In this document: positions 8,641-17,042 of the stretch, piece after piece | Layout: each line of letters opens with the position of its first letter | Numbering within the stretch: position 1 is the first letter of the stretch | Assembly (NCBI RefSeq): GCF_001956915.1 | Contig: NZ_MLJO01000005.1 | Coordinates: forward strand, 1-64,000 | Length of the DNA: 64,000 nt | DNA from: Intrasporangium flavum | Lineage (GTDB): Bacteria > Actinomycetota > Actinomycetes > Actinomycetales > Dermatophilaceae | Direction of reading: 5' to 3' | The notes under the pieces: model-generated | The model's input: only the letters and a program-made list of their open reading frames with translations | The model's database searches: none | What the model was told of the DNA's origin: nothing | Position numbers and translations under genes: made by a program

Positions 8641-8954
8641 CACACACATCCCTTCGGCTTGGGCAGGCCCGCGACGTAGGCCATCTTCTTGGCGGGCTTG
8701 CCGGGGAAGAGCTCGAAGAGGGCCTTGACGGGGGTTCCGGTCTGCGTGCTGACCCGTCGCAGGGTCGCCGTCTCGCCCTGGCGGGCGAAGTCGTCCCGCA
8801 GGAAGTGCACGAGCTTCCAGTGCTCGTCGGTGAGCTCGATCCCGATGAGGCGGCCGAGCTCGACACCGAGGTCGTCCGACCACTGGTCCGGGTGGGTGAG
8901 GAAGCCCTCGTCGTTGACCTCGACGGCATGGCCGGCGATCGTCGTGGTGGGCAT
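8640..8954 (-). CDS. TusE/DsrC-like sulfur relay protein
   Basis: A 104-residue protein of the DsrC/TusE/DsrR family. It has the family core (GHAVEVNDEGFL, then DDLGVELGRLIGIELTDEHW) and the flexible C-terminal arm ending GLPKPKGCV, with the penultimate Cys103 that carries persulfide. The second arm cysteine of true dissimilatory DsrC, about ten residues earlier, is absent, so it resembles TusE-type carriers. A GAAAGGAG ribosome-binding site lies before the ATG. It sits 13 bases after the SQR-like gene and overlaps the DsrE-like gene. No TusA or TusBCD partners are in view, so tRNA thiolation is not implied. Confidence 0.9.
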   Translation of the reverse strand: MPTTTIAGHAVEVNDEGFLTHPDQWSDDLGVELGRLIGIELTDEHWKLVHFLRDDFARQGETATLRRVSTQTGTPVKALFELFPGKPAKKMAYVAGLPKPKGCV

Positions 8955-8967
8955 GGTGACGCTCCTT

Positions 8968-10224
8968 TCAAGCGCTCGCGGGAGCGGGGACCTTCCCCGC
9001 CATCGACATCTGCGCGGGCAGGCCGAGCGGTCGTCCGGGGAGCAGGAGGTTCCAGTAGACGTGGCGGAACGCGAGCTTGCCGATGTGGTTGGCGCGCGAC
9101 TCCTTGAGCAGGGTCATCGGGCCGAGGCGCGGCAGCGGGAACGTGCCGGTCAGGGGCTCGGTGTCGTAGTTGAAGTCGAGGAGCATGGCCTTGCCGCCAC
9201 CGGACTCGACGAAGCAGTTGGCGTGCCCGTCGAACGAGTGCGTCATGGGCTTGCCCTCGACGTGCTCGAGGAAGTTCTCCACGAACACCTCGACCGAGAA
9301 GTGCGCGACCGAGCCGGCCTTCGACGTCGGGATGTTGCTCGCGTCGCCGAGGACGAAGATCGACGGGTGCTCGGTGGACTGGCTCGTGTGCTTGTCGACG
9401 GGCACGTAGTTCAGCTCGTCCCCGAGGCCCGACCGCGCGATGAAGTCGGCGCCCATGTTGAGCGGGATCGTCACGAGCTGGTCGTAGGCGACCTCCCTCT
9501 CGTCGTAGGACACGAGGACGCGACGCTCCTGGTCGACGTGCTCGACCATGAAGTCCGTCTCGACCGTGATCCCCTTGTCGGCGAGCAGGTGGCCGAGCTC
9601 GCGGCTCGCGACCGGCTTGGTGAAGGCACCGTCGAGCGGCGTGACGAAGACGATCTCGGTGCGGTCACGCAGACCGCGGCGCCGCAGGAAGTCGTCGGCG
9701 AGGAACGTGAACTCGAGCGGGGCCACGGGGCACTTGATCGGCATCTCCGTCACGTGCACGACGAGGCGTCCGCCCCCGAAGGAGGCGAGCGACGCACGCA
9801 GCGCCGTGGCGCCCTCGTAGGTGTAGAACTCGCCGACGCTGCGGTGCCACTCGGGGCCCAGCATCCCCGGCGTCTGGTCCGGACGCGGCGTCGTGCCCGA
9901 GGCGATGACGAGCTCGTCGTAGCCGAGCGTGCGTCCGTCGACGAGGGAGACCTCGCGGGCCTGCGGGTCGATGCGGTCGACGTCACCGAGGACGAGCTCG
10001 ACGCCGTCCGTGATGAGGGCGTGCCGGCTGCGCCTGACCTGGTCGGGCTCGATGAGCCCGAACGGCAGGAAGAGGTAGCCCGGCTGGTAGTCGTGGACGT
10101 CGTCCTTGTCGACGACGGTGATACGCCACTCGCTGGTGGGGAGGCGGTGCCTCAGCTTGTTCACGACCATGGTGCCGGCCGTGCCCGCTCCCAGGACCAC
10201 GAGTGACCTCATGGTGGTGGTCAT
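8968..10224 (-). CDS. FAD/NAD-binding oxidoreductase, sulfide:quinone reductase-like
   Basis: A 418-residue flavoprotein with the FAD-binding VLGAGTAG motif at residues 10-17, the second dinucleotide region, and VLGDASNIPTSKAG near 281-294 where the flavin is capped. Two cysteines, Cys155 in PIKCPVAP and Cys327 in HANCFVE, match the positions of the redox pair in SQR and flavocytochrome c sulfide dehydrogenase; the third SQR cysteine is missing. It probably oxidises sulfide or a low-molecular-weight persulfide at the membrane face and hands sulfur to the next two gene products. It leads the three-gene operon from a promoter with TACCGT six bases before the ATG. Confidence 0.85.
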   Translation of the reverse strand: MTTTMRSLVVLGAGTAGTMVVNKLRHRLPTSEWRITVVDKDDVHDYQPGYLFLPFGLIEPDQVRRSRHALITDGVELVLGDVDRIDPQAREVSLVDGRTLGYDELVIASGTTPRPDQTPGMLGPEWHRSVGEFYTYEGATALRASLASFGGGRLVVHVTEMPIKCPVAPLEFTFLADDFLRRRGLRDRTEIVFVTPLDGAFTKPVASRELGHLLADKGITVETDFMVEHVDQERRVLVSYDEREVAYDQLVTIPLNMGADFIARSGLGDELNYVPVDKHTSQSTEHPSIFVLGDASNIPTSKAGSVAHFSVEVFVENFLEHVEGKPMTHSFDGHANCFVESGGGKAMLLDFNYDTEPLTGTFPLPRLGPMTLLKESRANHIGKLAFRHVYWNLLLPGRPLGLPAQMSMAGKVPAPASA

Positions 10225-10230
10225 GTCTCG

Positions 10231-10236
10231 ACGGTA
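10231..10236 (-). promoter_or_regulatory. -10 box TACCGT of the SQR-like operon (leaderless)
   Basis: TACCGT on the minus strand ends six bases before the ATG at 10224, with no Shine-Dalgarno in between. It partly overlaps the palindrome at 10235-10248. Confidence 0.55.
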
Positions 10237-10248
10237 CCCCGGAGGGTA
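10235..10248. promoter_or_regulatory. CsoR/CstR-like palindromic operator TACCC-CGGA-GGGTA
   Basis: An inverted repeat TACCC/GGGTA separated by four bases, overlapping the upstream edge of the SQR-like -10 box. C-tract/G-tract palindromes bounded by TA are the known form of operators for CsoR-family repressors, including the persulfide sensor CstR, which controls sulfide-detoxification genes. No such regulator gene lies in this window, so the identification rests on the motif and the function of the operon. Confidence 0.45.
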
Positions 10249-10349
10249 TGCCGTCGGCTGTGAGCCAGCAGACAGCGCGGCTGTGACCTCGGAGACAGAA
10301 GGCTTGCCTCACAAGCAGATCCGGCCCCGGGGGTAGGGACCCGGGACTC

Positions 10350-10952
10350 TCAGGTGGCCTTGAGCCACCGCCCGAAGAGCCGGGTCACGAACGGCAGCAG
10401 GACGTAGGTCATCCACGGGGTCGCGACGAGGGTGGTCACGAGGACGCGGACGGCGGCCGGCCAGCCGCCGCTGAAGGGCGAGAGCAGGTAGGTCAGCGCC
10501 AGGCTCGTCGGGAAGAACGCGATCCAGATGACGCTCGCCTGCTTCCACCGCGGCGGAGCCGCCGGGACGCCCGGGCCCGCCTCGTGCACCGCCGACGTCG
10601 CCGGCTCGCCGAACCAGCCCTCGATGCCCGTGCGGTACTCGGTGCGCCGGTGCTCGACGAGGTCGGCCGCCGAGCGCAGCCACCGCAGGCGCTCTGGCGA
10701 GCGCTCCCACGCGTCGAGGTGCTCGCGCGAGTCGAACCGGTAGAGCATGTGCCAGTCCTCGGTCCCCGAGCGCACCCACCCGGCCCCGAGGAAGCCCTCG
10801 AACCGCTCGGCCATCGACGTGCCGGCGTGCACCCACGCCTGCATGAGCAGCTCGTCCTCGGGCGCGACCCGGCGGGTGATCGACACGGTCAGCGGACCGT
10901 CGTCGGCGACTGCGGTGACGACGGGCGAGGCAGGGGTGGCGGCGCTGGTCAT
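10350..10952 (-). CDS. ABM-domain (COG3224-like) membrane protein
   Basis: A 200-residue protein. Residues 20-120 form an antibiotic-biosynthesis-monooxygenase (ABM) ferredoxin-like domain (VSITRRVAPEDELLMQAW, then DWHMLYRFDSREHLDAW). Residues 150-195 form two membrane helices (IWIAFFPTSLALTYLL and VTTLVATPWMTYVLLPFV). This ABM-plus-two-helix layout is widespread and functionally uncharacterised. The ATG at 10952 is preferred over one further upstream because AGAGGAG lies nine bases before it. It lies between the tsf terminator and the SQR operon and seems to be transcribed separately. Confidence 0.82.
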   Translation of the reverse strand: MTSAATPASPVVTAVADDGPLTVSITRRVAPEDELLMQAWVHAGTSMAERFEGFLGAGWVRSGTEDWHMLYRFDSREHLDAWERSPERLRWLRSAADLVEHRRTEYRTGIEGWFGEPATSAVHEAGPGVPAAPPRWKQASVIWIAFFPTSLALTYLLSPFSGGWPAAVRVLVTTLVATPWMTYVLLPFVTRLFGRWLKAT

Positions 10953-10986
10953 CGGGGCTCCTCTTCCGAGCGGGCGGGAAACGCGA

Positions 10987-11020
10987 CGATGCCGGCCGCC
11001 CCGAGGGGCGACCGGCATCG
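10987..11020 (-). terminator. Hairpin terminator after tsf
   Basis: Arms 10987-10995 and 11012-11020 (CGATGCCGG/CCGGCATCG) pair perfectly, and the intervening CGCCCC/GGGGCG extends the stem. It lies 41 bases beyond the tsf stop. It separates rpsB-tsf from the accessory genes and from pyrH. Confidence 0.7.
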
Positions 11021-11061
11021 GTCGTGGCACGTGGTGCTACGCGAGAGGCGTCAGCAGGACC

Positions 11062-11892
11062 TCACTGACCCACGCGGAAGCGGGCGAAGGACGTCGCCGT
11101 GGCGCCGGCCTCCTCGAGGACCTTGCCGACGGACTTCTTGGCGTCCTTGGCGAACGGCTGCTCGAGCAGGACGTTCTCCTTGAAGAAGCCGTTGACGCGA
11201 CCCTCGATGATCTTCGGCAGGGCAGCCTCGGGCTTGCCCTCCTCGCGGGCCGTGGCCTCGGCGACGCGACGCTCGTTCTCGACCGTCTCGGCCGCGACCT
11301 CGTCACGGGTCAGCACGGACGGGCTGAAGGCCGCGACGTGCATCGCGACATCGCGACCGACCTGGTCGTCGCCACCCTCGATCGCCACGAGGACACCGAT
11401 CTGCGCGGGCAGGTCGGGGCTCGTCTTGTGGAGGTAGGCGGCGACGTTCGCACCCTCGACGCGGGCGACGCGCTTGATCTCGATCTTCTCGCCGATCGTC
11501 GCGTTCGCGTCGTCGAGCAGCTGCTGGACGGTACGGCCGTCGGGCGTCGAGCTCGCGAGGAGCTCCTCGGCGCTGCCGGCCTTCGAGGCGATGGCCTGCT
11601 CGAGGACCTGGTCGGCGAGGGCGATGAACTTCTCGCCCTTCGCGACGAAGTCGGTCTCGCAGAGGACCTCGACGAGGGTGCCGACGCCGTCGGTCGCCTT
11701 CGCGGTGACGAGACCGTTGGAGGCCGTGCGGCCCTCACGCTTCGTCACGCCCTTGAGGCCCTTGACACGCAGGATCTCGACGGCCTTGGCGCGGTCGCCC
11801 TCGGCCTCGTCGAGCGCCTTCTTGACGTCCATCATTCCGGCGCCGGTCTGCTCGCGCAGGGCCTTGATGTCAGCGGCGGTGTAGTTCGCCAT
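11062..11892 (-). CDS. tsf: Elongation factor Ts
   Basis: EF-Ts exchanges GDP for GTP on EF-Tu. The 276-residue protein begins MANYTAADIKALREQTGAGMM, has the conserved CETDFVAKGE near residue 80 and the C-terminal LLEQPFAKDAKKSV. Length is normal. It follows rpsB by 56 bases, the near-universal bacterial pairing, and ends at a strong hairpin. In related genomes pyrH usually comes next; here it does not. Confidence 0.97.
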   Translation of the reverse strand: MANYTAADIKALREQTGAGMMDVKKALDEAEGDRAKAVEILRVKGLKGVTKREGRTASNGLVTAKATDGVGTLVEVLCETDFVAKGEKFIALADQVLEQAIASKAGSAEELLASSTPDGRTVQQLLDDANATIGEKIEIKRVARVEGANVAAYLHKTSPDLPAQIGVLVAIEGGDDQVGRDVAMHVAAFSPSVLTRDEVAAETVENERRVAEATAREEGKPEAALPKIIEGRVNGFFKENVLLEQPFAKDAKKSVGKVLEEAGATATSFARFRVGQ

Positions 11893-11948
11893 GCTCTGTA
11901 TCGCTCTTTTCGTCAGTGGGATTCGACTGGTACGCGGTCCGGGCAGGC

Positions 11949-12845
11949 TCAGGCCTGCTCGGCCGGAGCAGCCTCGGCGGCGGGCGCCTCGGCGGGCGCG
12001 TCGACCGCGATCTCGGCAGCGACCTCGGGGGCCGGGGTCTCGACCGGGGCCCCGGCGGCCTCGGTGGCCTCGGTGGCAGCGGCGTCGGCGTAGAGCTCGC
12101 GCTCCCACTCGGCCAGGGGCTCCTCGGCCTGCGCGTCGCCACCGGACTTGCCGGAGGAGCGCTGGACGAGACCGTCGGCGACGGCGTCGGCGACGACGCG
12201 CGTCAGCAGCGTGACGGAGCGGATCGCGTCGTCGTTGCCCGGGATCTTGTAGTCGACCTCGTCGGGGTCGCAGTTCGTGTCGAGGATCGCGATGACCGGC
12301 AGGCCGAGCTTGCGGGCCTCGTCGACGGCGAGGTGCTCCTTCTTCGTGTCGACGATCCACACGGCCGAGGGGACCTTGGCCATGGAGCGGATGCCGCCGA
12401 GGGTCTTCTCGAGCTTGTCCTTCTCACGCTTGAGGACGAGGAGCTCCTTCTTCGTGCGGCCCGAGCCGGCCACGTCGTCGAAGTTGATCTCCTCGAGCTC
12501 CTTGAGGCGCGTGAGGCGCTTGGAGACCGTCTGGAAGTTGGTGAGCATGCCACCGAGCCAACGGTGGTTGACGTACGGCATGCCGACGCGCGTCGCCTGC
12601 TCGGCGATGGGCTCCTGGGCCTGCTTCTTCGTACCGACGAAGAGGATCGTGCCGCCGTGGGCGACGGTCTCCTTGACGAAGTCGTACGCGTTGTTGATGT
12701 ACGTCAGCGACTGCTGGAGGTCGATGATGTAGATGCCGTTGCGCTCGGTCATGATGAAGCGCTTCATCTTCGGGTTCCAGCGACGGGTCTGGTGCCCGAA
12801 GTGGACGCCGCTCTCGAGGAGCTGGCGCATGGTGACGACGGCCAT
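11949..12845 (-). CDS. rpsB: 30S ribosomal protein S2
   Basis: S2 binds the 30S head and bridges S1 docking. The 298-residue protein starts [19 protein letters not shown] and has the typical [20 protein letters not shown] and [17 protein letters not shown] segments. About 60 residues of Ala/Glu/Pro-rich C-terminal extension exceed the Escherichia coli length and are usual in actinobacteria. AAGGGAGAA lies eight bases before the ATG. It heads rpsB-tsf. Confidence 0.97.
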   Translation of the reverse strand: MAVVTMRQLLESGVHFGHQTRRWNPKMKRFIMTERNGIYIIDLQQSLTYINNAYDFVKETVAHGGTILFVGTKKQAQEPIAEQATRVGMPYVNHRWLGGMLTNFQTVSKRLTRLKELEEINFDDVAGSGRTKKELLVLKREKDKLEKTLGGIRSMAKVPSAVWIVDTKKEHLAVDEARKLGLPVIAILDTNCDPDEVDYKIPGNDDAIRSVTLLTRVVADAVADGLVQRSSGKSGGDAQAEEPLAEWERELYADAAATEATEAAGAPVETPAPEVAAEIAVDAPAEAPAAEAAPAEQA

Positions 12846-13051
12846 GCCGTGTTCTCCCTTGTGTGGTTGTCGACAGTTGTCCGGCGGCGTCGCGTCCGGT
12901 CGGGTCTCCCCGGCCCTGGCTGGCCGCTCTCCTGGCGCCTTGACCCGTCCCGCCCGACGAGGTCGGGACTGCCGTGACGTGCCCCGGGCTCGAGGCCCGG
13001 TCGAAGACGCGCGAATTCGGTCGCGCGTGGGGGCACGCGTGACCGCCGTCC

Positions 13052-13057
13052 ATCGTA
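13052..13057 (-). promoter_or_regulatory. Candidate rpsB promoter -10 (TACGAT)
   Basis: TACGAT fits the actinobacterial TANNNT -10 and lies about 206 bases upstream of rpsB, which would give a long leader. No convincing -35 is seen. The leader has several short GC-rich inverted repeats (for example CCGGGC/GCCCGG at about 12983-12999) and no recognised regulatory RNA. Confidence 0.3.
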
Positions 13058-13109
13058 CGTCCTGACCCGGGTTGCGGGGAAATCGCGCGGACGGGCGAGA
13101 ATGGCGGCC

Positions 13110-15056
13110 ATGCCTCACTCGACGGGCTGGGACAGCTGGTTCCAGACGATCCCGGTCTTCGTCGTCCTCACCGCCGTCCTCGTCGTGCCCGGCTGGCTCG
13201 TCCTGCGGGCCCTCGGCACGCGCGGCATGGAGGCCCTCGCCGTCGCCCCCGCGGTCTCGGTCGGCATCATCGCGACGGCGGCCACGGTGGCCCAGCGCAT
13301 CGGCCTGCGGTGGGGGCTGGGACTGCTCGTCGCCGTCACCGCGGCGGCGGCCGGCCTCGCCTGGCTCGTCGCCCTCGTCGCCCGACGCGTCCTGCAGCGG
13401 GTGCGGCGCCCGGAGCCCGAGGTCGGCGTGGCCCGCCGCGTGCTCGGCCGGCCCAACCCCGACGCCGTCGTGGCCGTCCTCATCGGCGTCGCCGTGTCGC
13501 TGGCGACGATCCTGCCCGCGATCGGGCGGCCCGACGAGCTCGTCGACAGCCCCGACGCCGTCTACCACCTCGACCGCATCCGGCTCTTCCTCGAGACCGG
13601 CAACTTCTCGATCGCCAACCCGACGTTCTACCCCAACGGCTTCCACTCCTGGATCGCCACCGGGCTGCTGCCGTGGGGTGGCGAGCAGGTGCTGCCCGGC
13701 ACCAACGTCGCCACGGTCGTGCTGGCCGCTTTCGTGTGGCCGCTCGGCTGCGTCGCCCTCGTGAGGCACGCGCTCGGCACCTCGCGGCTGGTTACGTACG
13801 CGTCCGGGTTCGCCTCGGCCGCCTTCATCTCCTTCCCGACGATCCTGCTCGGCTGGGGCGTGCTGTGGCCCAACCTCATGGCCAACGCCCTGACGCCCGG
13901 GGCCCTCGCGCTCATGCTCCAGGCGGCGCGGTCCCGACGCGTCGGGCAGTGGCTCGGCTTCGCCGCGGCTTTGCCCGGGCTCGCGCTCGTGCAGCCCAAC
14001 GCGCTCGTGGCGCTCGTCGTCTTCGCGCTCGTCTGGTTCGTCACCGCGCGGCTGCGGGCCGGCTGGCTGGGCCACACGCCGTGGTGGAAGGTGGGCCGTG
14101 ACCTCGCCGTCGTGGCGGTCGTCGGGGTGGCCGGGCTCGTCGCGGCGCCCACGGTGTCCGCGCGTCTCGCGTCGACGCAGTCCTACGAGTGGACCGGCCA
14201 GGTGTCGGTGTGGACCGCGCTCGTCGAGGTCGTCGGCGGCCGGCTCCAGATCACGGTCGTGCTCTGGGGGCTGCTGCTGCTCATCGCGCTCGGCATCGGG
14301 TGGATCGTGCTGCGGGCCCGCGCCGCGATCCCCGTCGTGGCCATGTGGCTGGCGGCCGTGGCGCTCTACGTCATGGCGGCGTCGTCGACGGCGTCATGGA
14401 CCGCGCTCATCACCGGCTACTGGTACAACGACAAGGTCCGGCTCGCCTCCCTCGCAGCGGTGCCCGGCGTCGTGCTCGTCGCGGCGGCCGCCCCGGCGGC
14501 GCGCGCCCTCCTGCTCCGCGTCCCCGCGGTCCGCGCCCGGCCGCTCGTCGCGTCAGTGACCGCCCTGGCGCTGCTGCCGCTCCTCACGGTCGTGTGGAAC
14601 GGGTCGACCCGCAACGCCATGCTGTCCGGCTTCTTCCGCCCCGGCGAGGCCCGACGCGTCATCCTCTCCTTCGAGGCCCAGGACGCCCTGCGCCAGCTCG
14701 CTGCCAACATCCCGGCCGGCCAGGGCGTCGTCGGCCGGCCCGAGAACGGCACGCCGCTCATGTACGCGCTCTTCGGCACGAACACGCTCTACCGATCGCT
14801 GCCGATCCCGACCACCGGCGACGAGATCGTCATCGGCACCGGCTTCAACGACCTCGAGCACCGGCCCGACGTCTGCACCGCGCTGGCCCGGCACGACGTC
14901 CGCTGGGCGATCGGCTCGCCCCACGTCTACTGGCTCGACCGTCCCGAGCGCAGCTCGGGCCTGGAGGACCTCGCCGCCAACCGGAGCGTCCAGCCGGTGC
15001 GCACCGTCGGCGACTACACGCTCTACCGCATCACCGGGTGCGGCCTCGGGTCCTGA
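13110..15056 (+). CDS. Polytopic membrane protein of the DUF6541 type
   Basis: A 648-residue integral membrane protein with about 13-15 hydrophobic helices up to about residue 490, then an extracytoplasmic C-terminal domain of about 150 residues. The first large loop carries the polar motif [17 protein letters not shown], and FYPNGFH follows. This layout, with acidic/His residues in the first loop and a soluble C-terminal domain, resembles GT-C-fold polyprenyl-phosphate-dependent glycosyltransferases and actinobacterial DUF6541 proteins. A role in cell-envelope glycan synthesis is inferred. It could start nine bases earlier at another ATG; a weak -10-like GAGAAT seven bases before the chosen ATG favours this one. 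Confidence 0.75.
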   Translation: MPHSTGWDSWFQTIPVFVVLTAVLVVPGWLVLRALGTRGMEALAVAPAVSVGIIATAATVAQRIGLRWGLGLLVAVTAAAAGLAWLVALVARRVLQRVRRPEPEVGVARRVLGRPNPDAVVAVLIGVAVSLATILPAIGRPDELVDSPDAVYHLDRIRLFLETGNFSIANPTFYPNGFHSWIATGLLPWGGEQVLPGTNVATVVLAAFVWPLGCVALVRHALGTSRLVTYASGFASAAFISFPTILLGWGVLWPNLMANALTPGALALMLQAARSRRVGQWLGFAAALPGLALVQPNALVALVVFALVWFVTARLRAGWLGHTPWWKVGRDLAVVAVVGVAGLVAAPTVSARLASTQSYEWTGQVSVWTALVEVVGGRLQITVVLWGLLLLIALGIGWIVLRARAAIPVVAMWLAAVALYVMAASSTASWTALITGYWYNDKVRLASLAAVPGVVLVAAAAPAARALLLRVPAVRARPLVASVTALALLPLLTVVWNGSTRNAMLSGFFRPGEARRVILSFEAQDALRQLAANIPAGQGVVGRPENGTPLMYALFGTNTLYRSLPIPTTGDEIVIGTGFNDLEHRPDVCTALARHDVRWAIGSPHVYWLDRPERSSGLEDLAANRSVQPVRTVGDYTLYRITGCGLGS

Positions 15057-15119
15057 CGCCGCACCGACCGGGTGGCGGCGCGCGGCCGCGCCGGGCCGGG
15101 GCGCGCGCTCCCCGCTGGG

Positions 15120-15125
15120 TAGTGT
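15120..15125 (+). promoter_or_regulatory. -10 box TAGTGT, leaderless aminotransferase promoter
   Basis: TAGTGT ends seven bases before the ATG at 15133; no Shine-Dalgarno is present. Confidence 0.55.
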
Positions 15126-15132
15126 CGGCCGT

Positions 15133-16305
15133 ATGGGCTCGCCGCTGATCTCCCGCATGACCCCGTTCGGCACGACGATCTTCGCGGAGATGTCGGCCCT
15201 CGCCACGCGCACCGGGGCCATCAACCTCGGCCAGGGCTTCCCCGACACCGACGGCCCGCGCGAGATGCTCGAGGCCGCCAAGGCCGCGATCGACGCCGGC
15301 CGCAACCAGTACCCGCCCGGGCCCGGCGTGCCCGAGCTGCTCGAGGCGGTCGCCGCCCACCAGGAGCGGTTCTACGGGCTGCACGTCGACCCCGCATCGG
15401 AGGTGCTCGTCACCGCGGGAGCCACCGAGGCGATCGCGGCCGTCGTGCTCGCGCTCTGCGAGCCCGGCGACGAGGTCGTCACCTTCGAGCCGTACTACGA
15501 CTCCTACGCGGCGACGATCGCCCTGGCCGGCGCGACGCGTCGGACCTCGGTGCTGCGCTTCCCCGACTTCGCCGTCGACGAGGCCTCGCTGCGCGCCGCG
15601 TTCTCGGCCCGCACCCGGCTCGTGCTGCTCAACACGCCGCACAACCCCACCGGCAAGGTCTTCACCCGGGCCGAGCTCGAGCTCATCGCCTCGCTCGCGC
15701 GCGAGCACGACGCGTGGGTCGTCACCGACGAGGTGTACGAGCACCTGGTGTTCGACGACGCCGTGCACGTGCCCATGGCCACGTTGCCCGGCATGGCCGG
15801 GCGGACGATCACCATCAGCTCGGCGGGCAAGACCTTCTCGGCGACCGGCTGGAAGGTCGGCTGGCTCACCGGTCCGGCCGAGGCCGTGGCCGCCGCGCGG
15901 ACCGTCAAGCAGTTCCTCACCTTCGTCGCCTCGGGGCCGTTCCAGCCGGCCGTCGCCGTGGCCCTCGGACTCGGCGACGACGTCTACGCCGCGCTCCGGT
16001 CCTCGCTGCAGGCCAAGCGCGACCTGCTCTGCGCGGCCCTCGTCGAGTCGGGCCTGCAGGTGGCGCGTCCGAGCGGAACATACTTCGTCATCGCCGACGC
16101 GGCGCCGCTCGGTGCCGTCGACGGGCTCGAGTTCGCGCGCCGGCTGCCCGACCTCGCGGGCGTCGTCGGCGTACCGGTGTCGGTCTTCCACGACGACACC
16201 GAGGCCGCCCGGACGCTGATCCGGTTCGCGTTCTGCAAGAAGGACGAGGTGCTGCACGAGGCCAGCCGTCGCCTCGCAGCGGCCGGCCACCACTCCCCCG
16301 CCTGA
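15133..16305 (+). CDS. Class I/II PLP-dependent aminotransferase (DapC/KAT-like)
   Basis: A fold type I aminotransferase of 390 residues. INLGQGFPDTDGP near residue 29, GATEAIAA, NTPHNPTGKVF and VTDEVYEHLVF are the substrate and cofactor segments, and Lys233 in SSAGKTFSATGWK holds PLP. This pattern groups it with kynurenine/glutamine transaminases and with the actinobacterial enzyme annotated as N-succinyldiaminopimelate aminotransferase (lysine and peptidoglycan precursor pathway). Substrate assignment between these is uncertain. The start codon is preceded by TAGTGT at leaderless spacing. Neighbouring genes give no pathway clue. Confidence 0.9.
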   Translation: MGSPLISRMTPFGTTIFAEMSALATRTGAINLGQGFPDTDGPREMLEAAKAAIDAGRNQYPPGPGVPELLEAVAAHQERFYGLHVDPASEVLVTAGATEAIAAVVLALCEPGDEVVTFEPYYDSYAATIALAGATRRTSVLRFPDFAVDEASLRAAFSARTRLVLLNTPHNPTGKVFTRAELELIASLAREHDAWVVTDEVYEHLVFDDAVHVPMATLPGMAGRTITISSAGKTFSATGWKVGWLTGPAEAVAAARTVKQFLTFVASGPFQPAVAVALGLGDDVYAALRSSLQAKRDLLCAALVESGLQVARPSGTYFVIADAAPLGAVDGLEFARRLPDLAGVVGVPVSVFHDDTEAARTLIRFAFCKKDEVLHEASRRLAAAGHHSPA

Positions 16306-16479
16306 CCCCACCCTCCCCTGCCTGACCGTCCCGTCGAGTGAGCACCGAACCCCACCAGCCCCACGGCTGACGCCGCACCCTGGTGCGACTGTCCACATCC
16401 CGACGTCGCGGCGGCCGCTCGTCCACAGCGTCACCGGGAGGGGCCTCAAGACACTGGCCGGCGTCGCGACCATGGGTTC

Positions 16480-17022
16480 ATGGCCCTCGGATCCGGACTG
16501 ACCGCGCTCGTCACGAGTGCCGTCCTCGGCGTCAGCGCCGTCGCCGGCCACCCGCCGACGACCTCGAGAACGCCTGCGCCGCAGGCCGGTTCATCAGTAT
16601 CGGCCTCTCACGCCACCTGGGCCTGGCCGCTCGACCCGGAGCCACGCGTCGAGCGCGCCTTCGACCCGCCGGACCGGCCATGGGGCGCCGGACACCGCGG
16701 CGTCGACCTCGCAGCAACCGTCGGGCAGCCGGTCCGCTCCCCCGAGGCCGGGACCGTCACGTGGGCCGGCGTGGTGGCCGGACGCGGCGTCGTCGTCGTC
16801 ACCCATCCAGGCGGGCTGCGCAGCACGTTCGAACCCGTCACCGCCACCGTTCGGGTCGGCACCACCGTCGCCCGTGGTGGTCCGGTGGGCGCCGTGACCG
16901 CCGCGCCCGGGCACTGCGCACCGGGCACCTGCCTGCACTGGGGAGTGCAGCGCGGCCGGCAGTACCTCGACCCGCTCTCGTTCGTCGGGCGGGCGCCGAT
17001 CGTGCTGCTCCCCCTCGACTGA
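16480..17022 (+). CDS. Secreted M23 family metallopeptidase
   Basis: A 180-residue LytM-type peptidase, likely secreted: residues 1-23 form a signal peptide (GLTALVTSAVLGVSAVAG). The zinc motif HxxxD is His72/Asp76 in GHRGVDLA, and the downstream ligand is His153 in CLHWGV. The first histidine of the usual HxH is replaced by Cys151, with Cys146 five residues before, so a disulfide near the active site is possible and activity may be altered. A preceding overlapping ATG gives a stop within ten codons, so this start is correct. It sits at the usual place between rpsB and xerC in actinobacteria. Confidence 0.88.
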   Translation: MALGSGLTALVTSAVLGVSAVAGHPPTTSRTPAPQAGSSVSASHATWAWPLDPEPRVERAFDPPDRPWGAGHRGVDLAATVGQPVRSPEAGTVTWAGVVAGRGVVVVTHPGGLRSTFEPVTATVRVGTTVARGGPVGAVTAAPGHCAPGTCLHWGVQRGRQYLDPLSFVGRAPIVLLPLD

Positions 17023-17042
17023 CCCGGCACCGCTCGCCCGGA

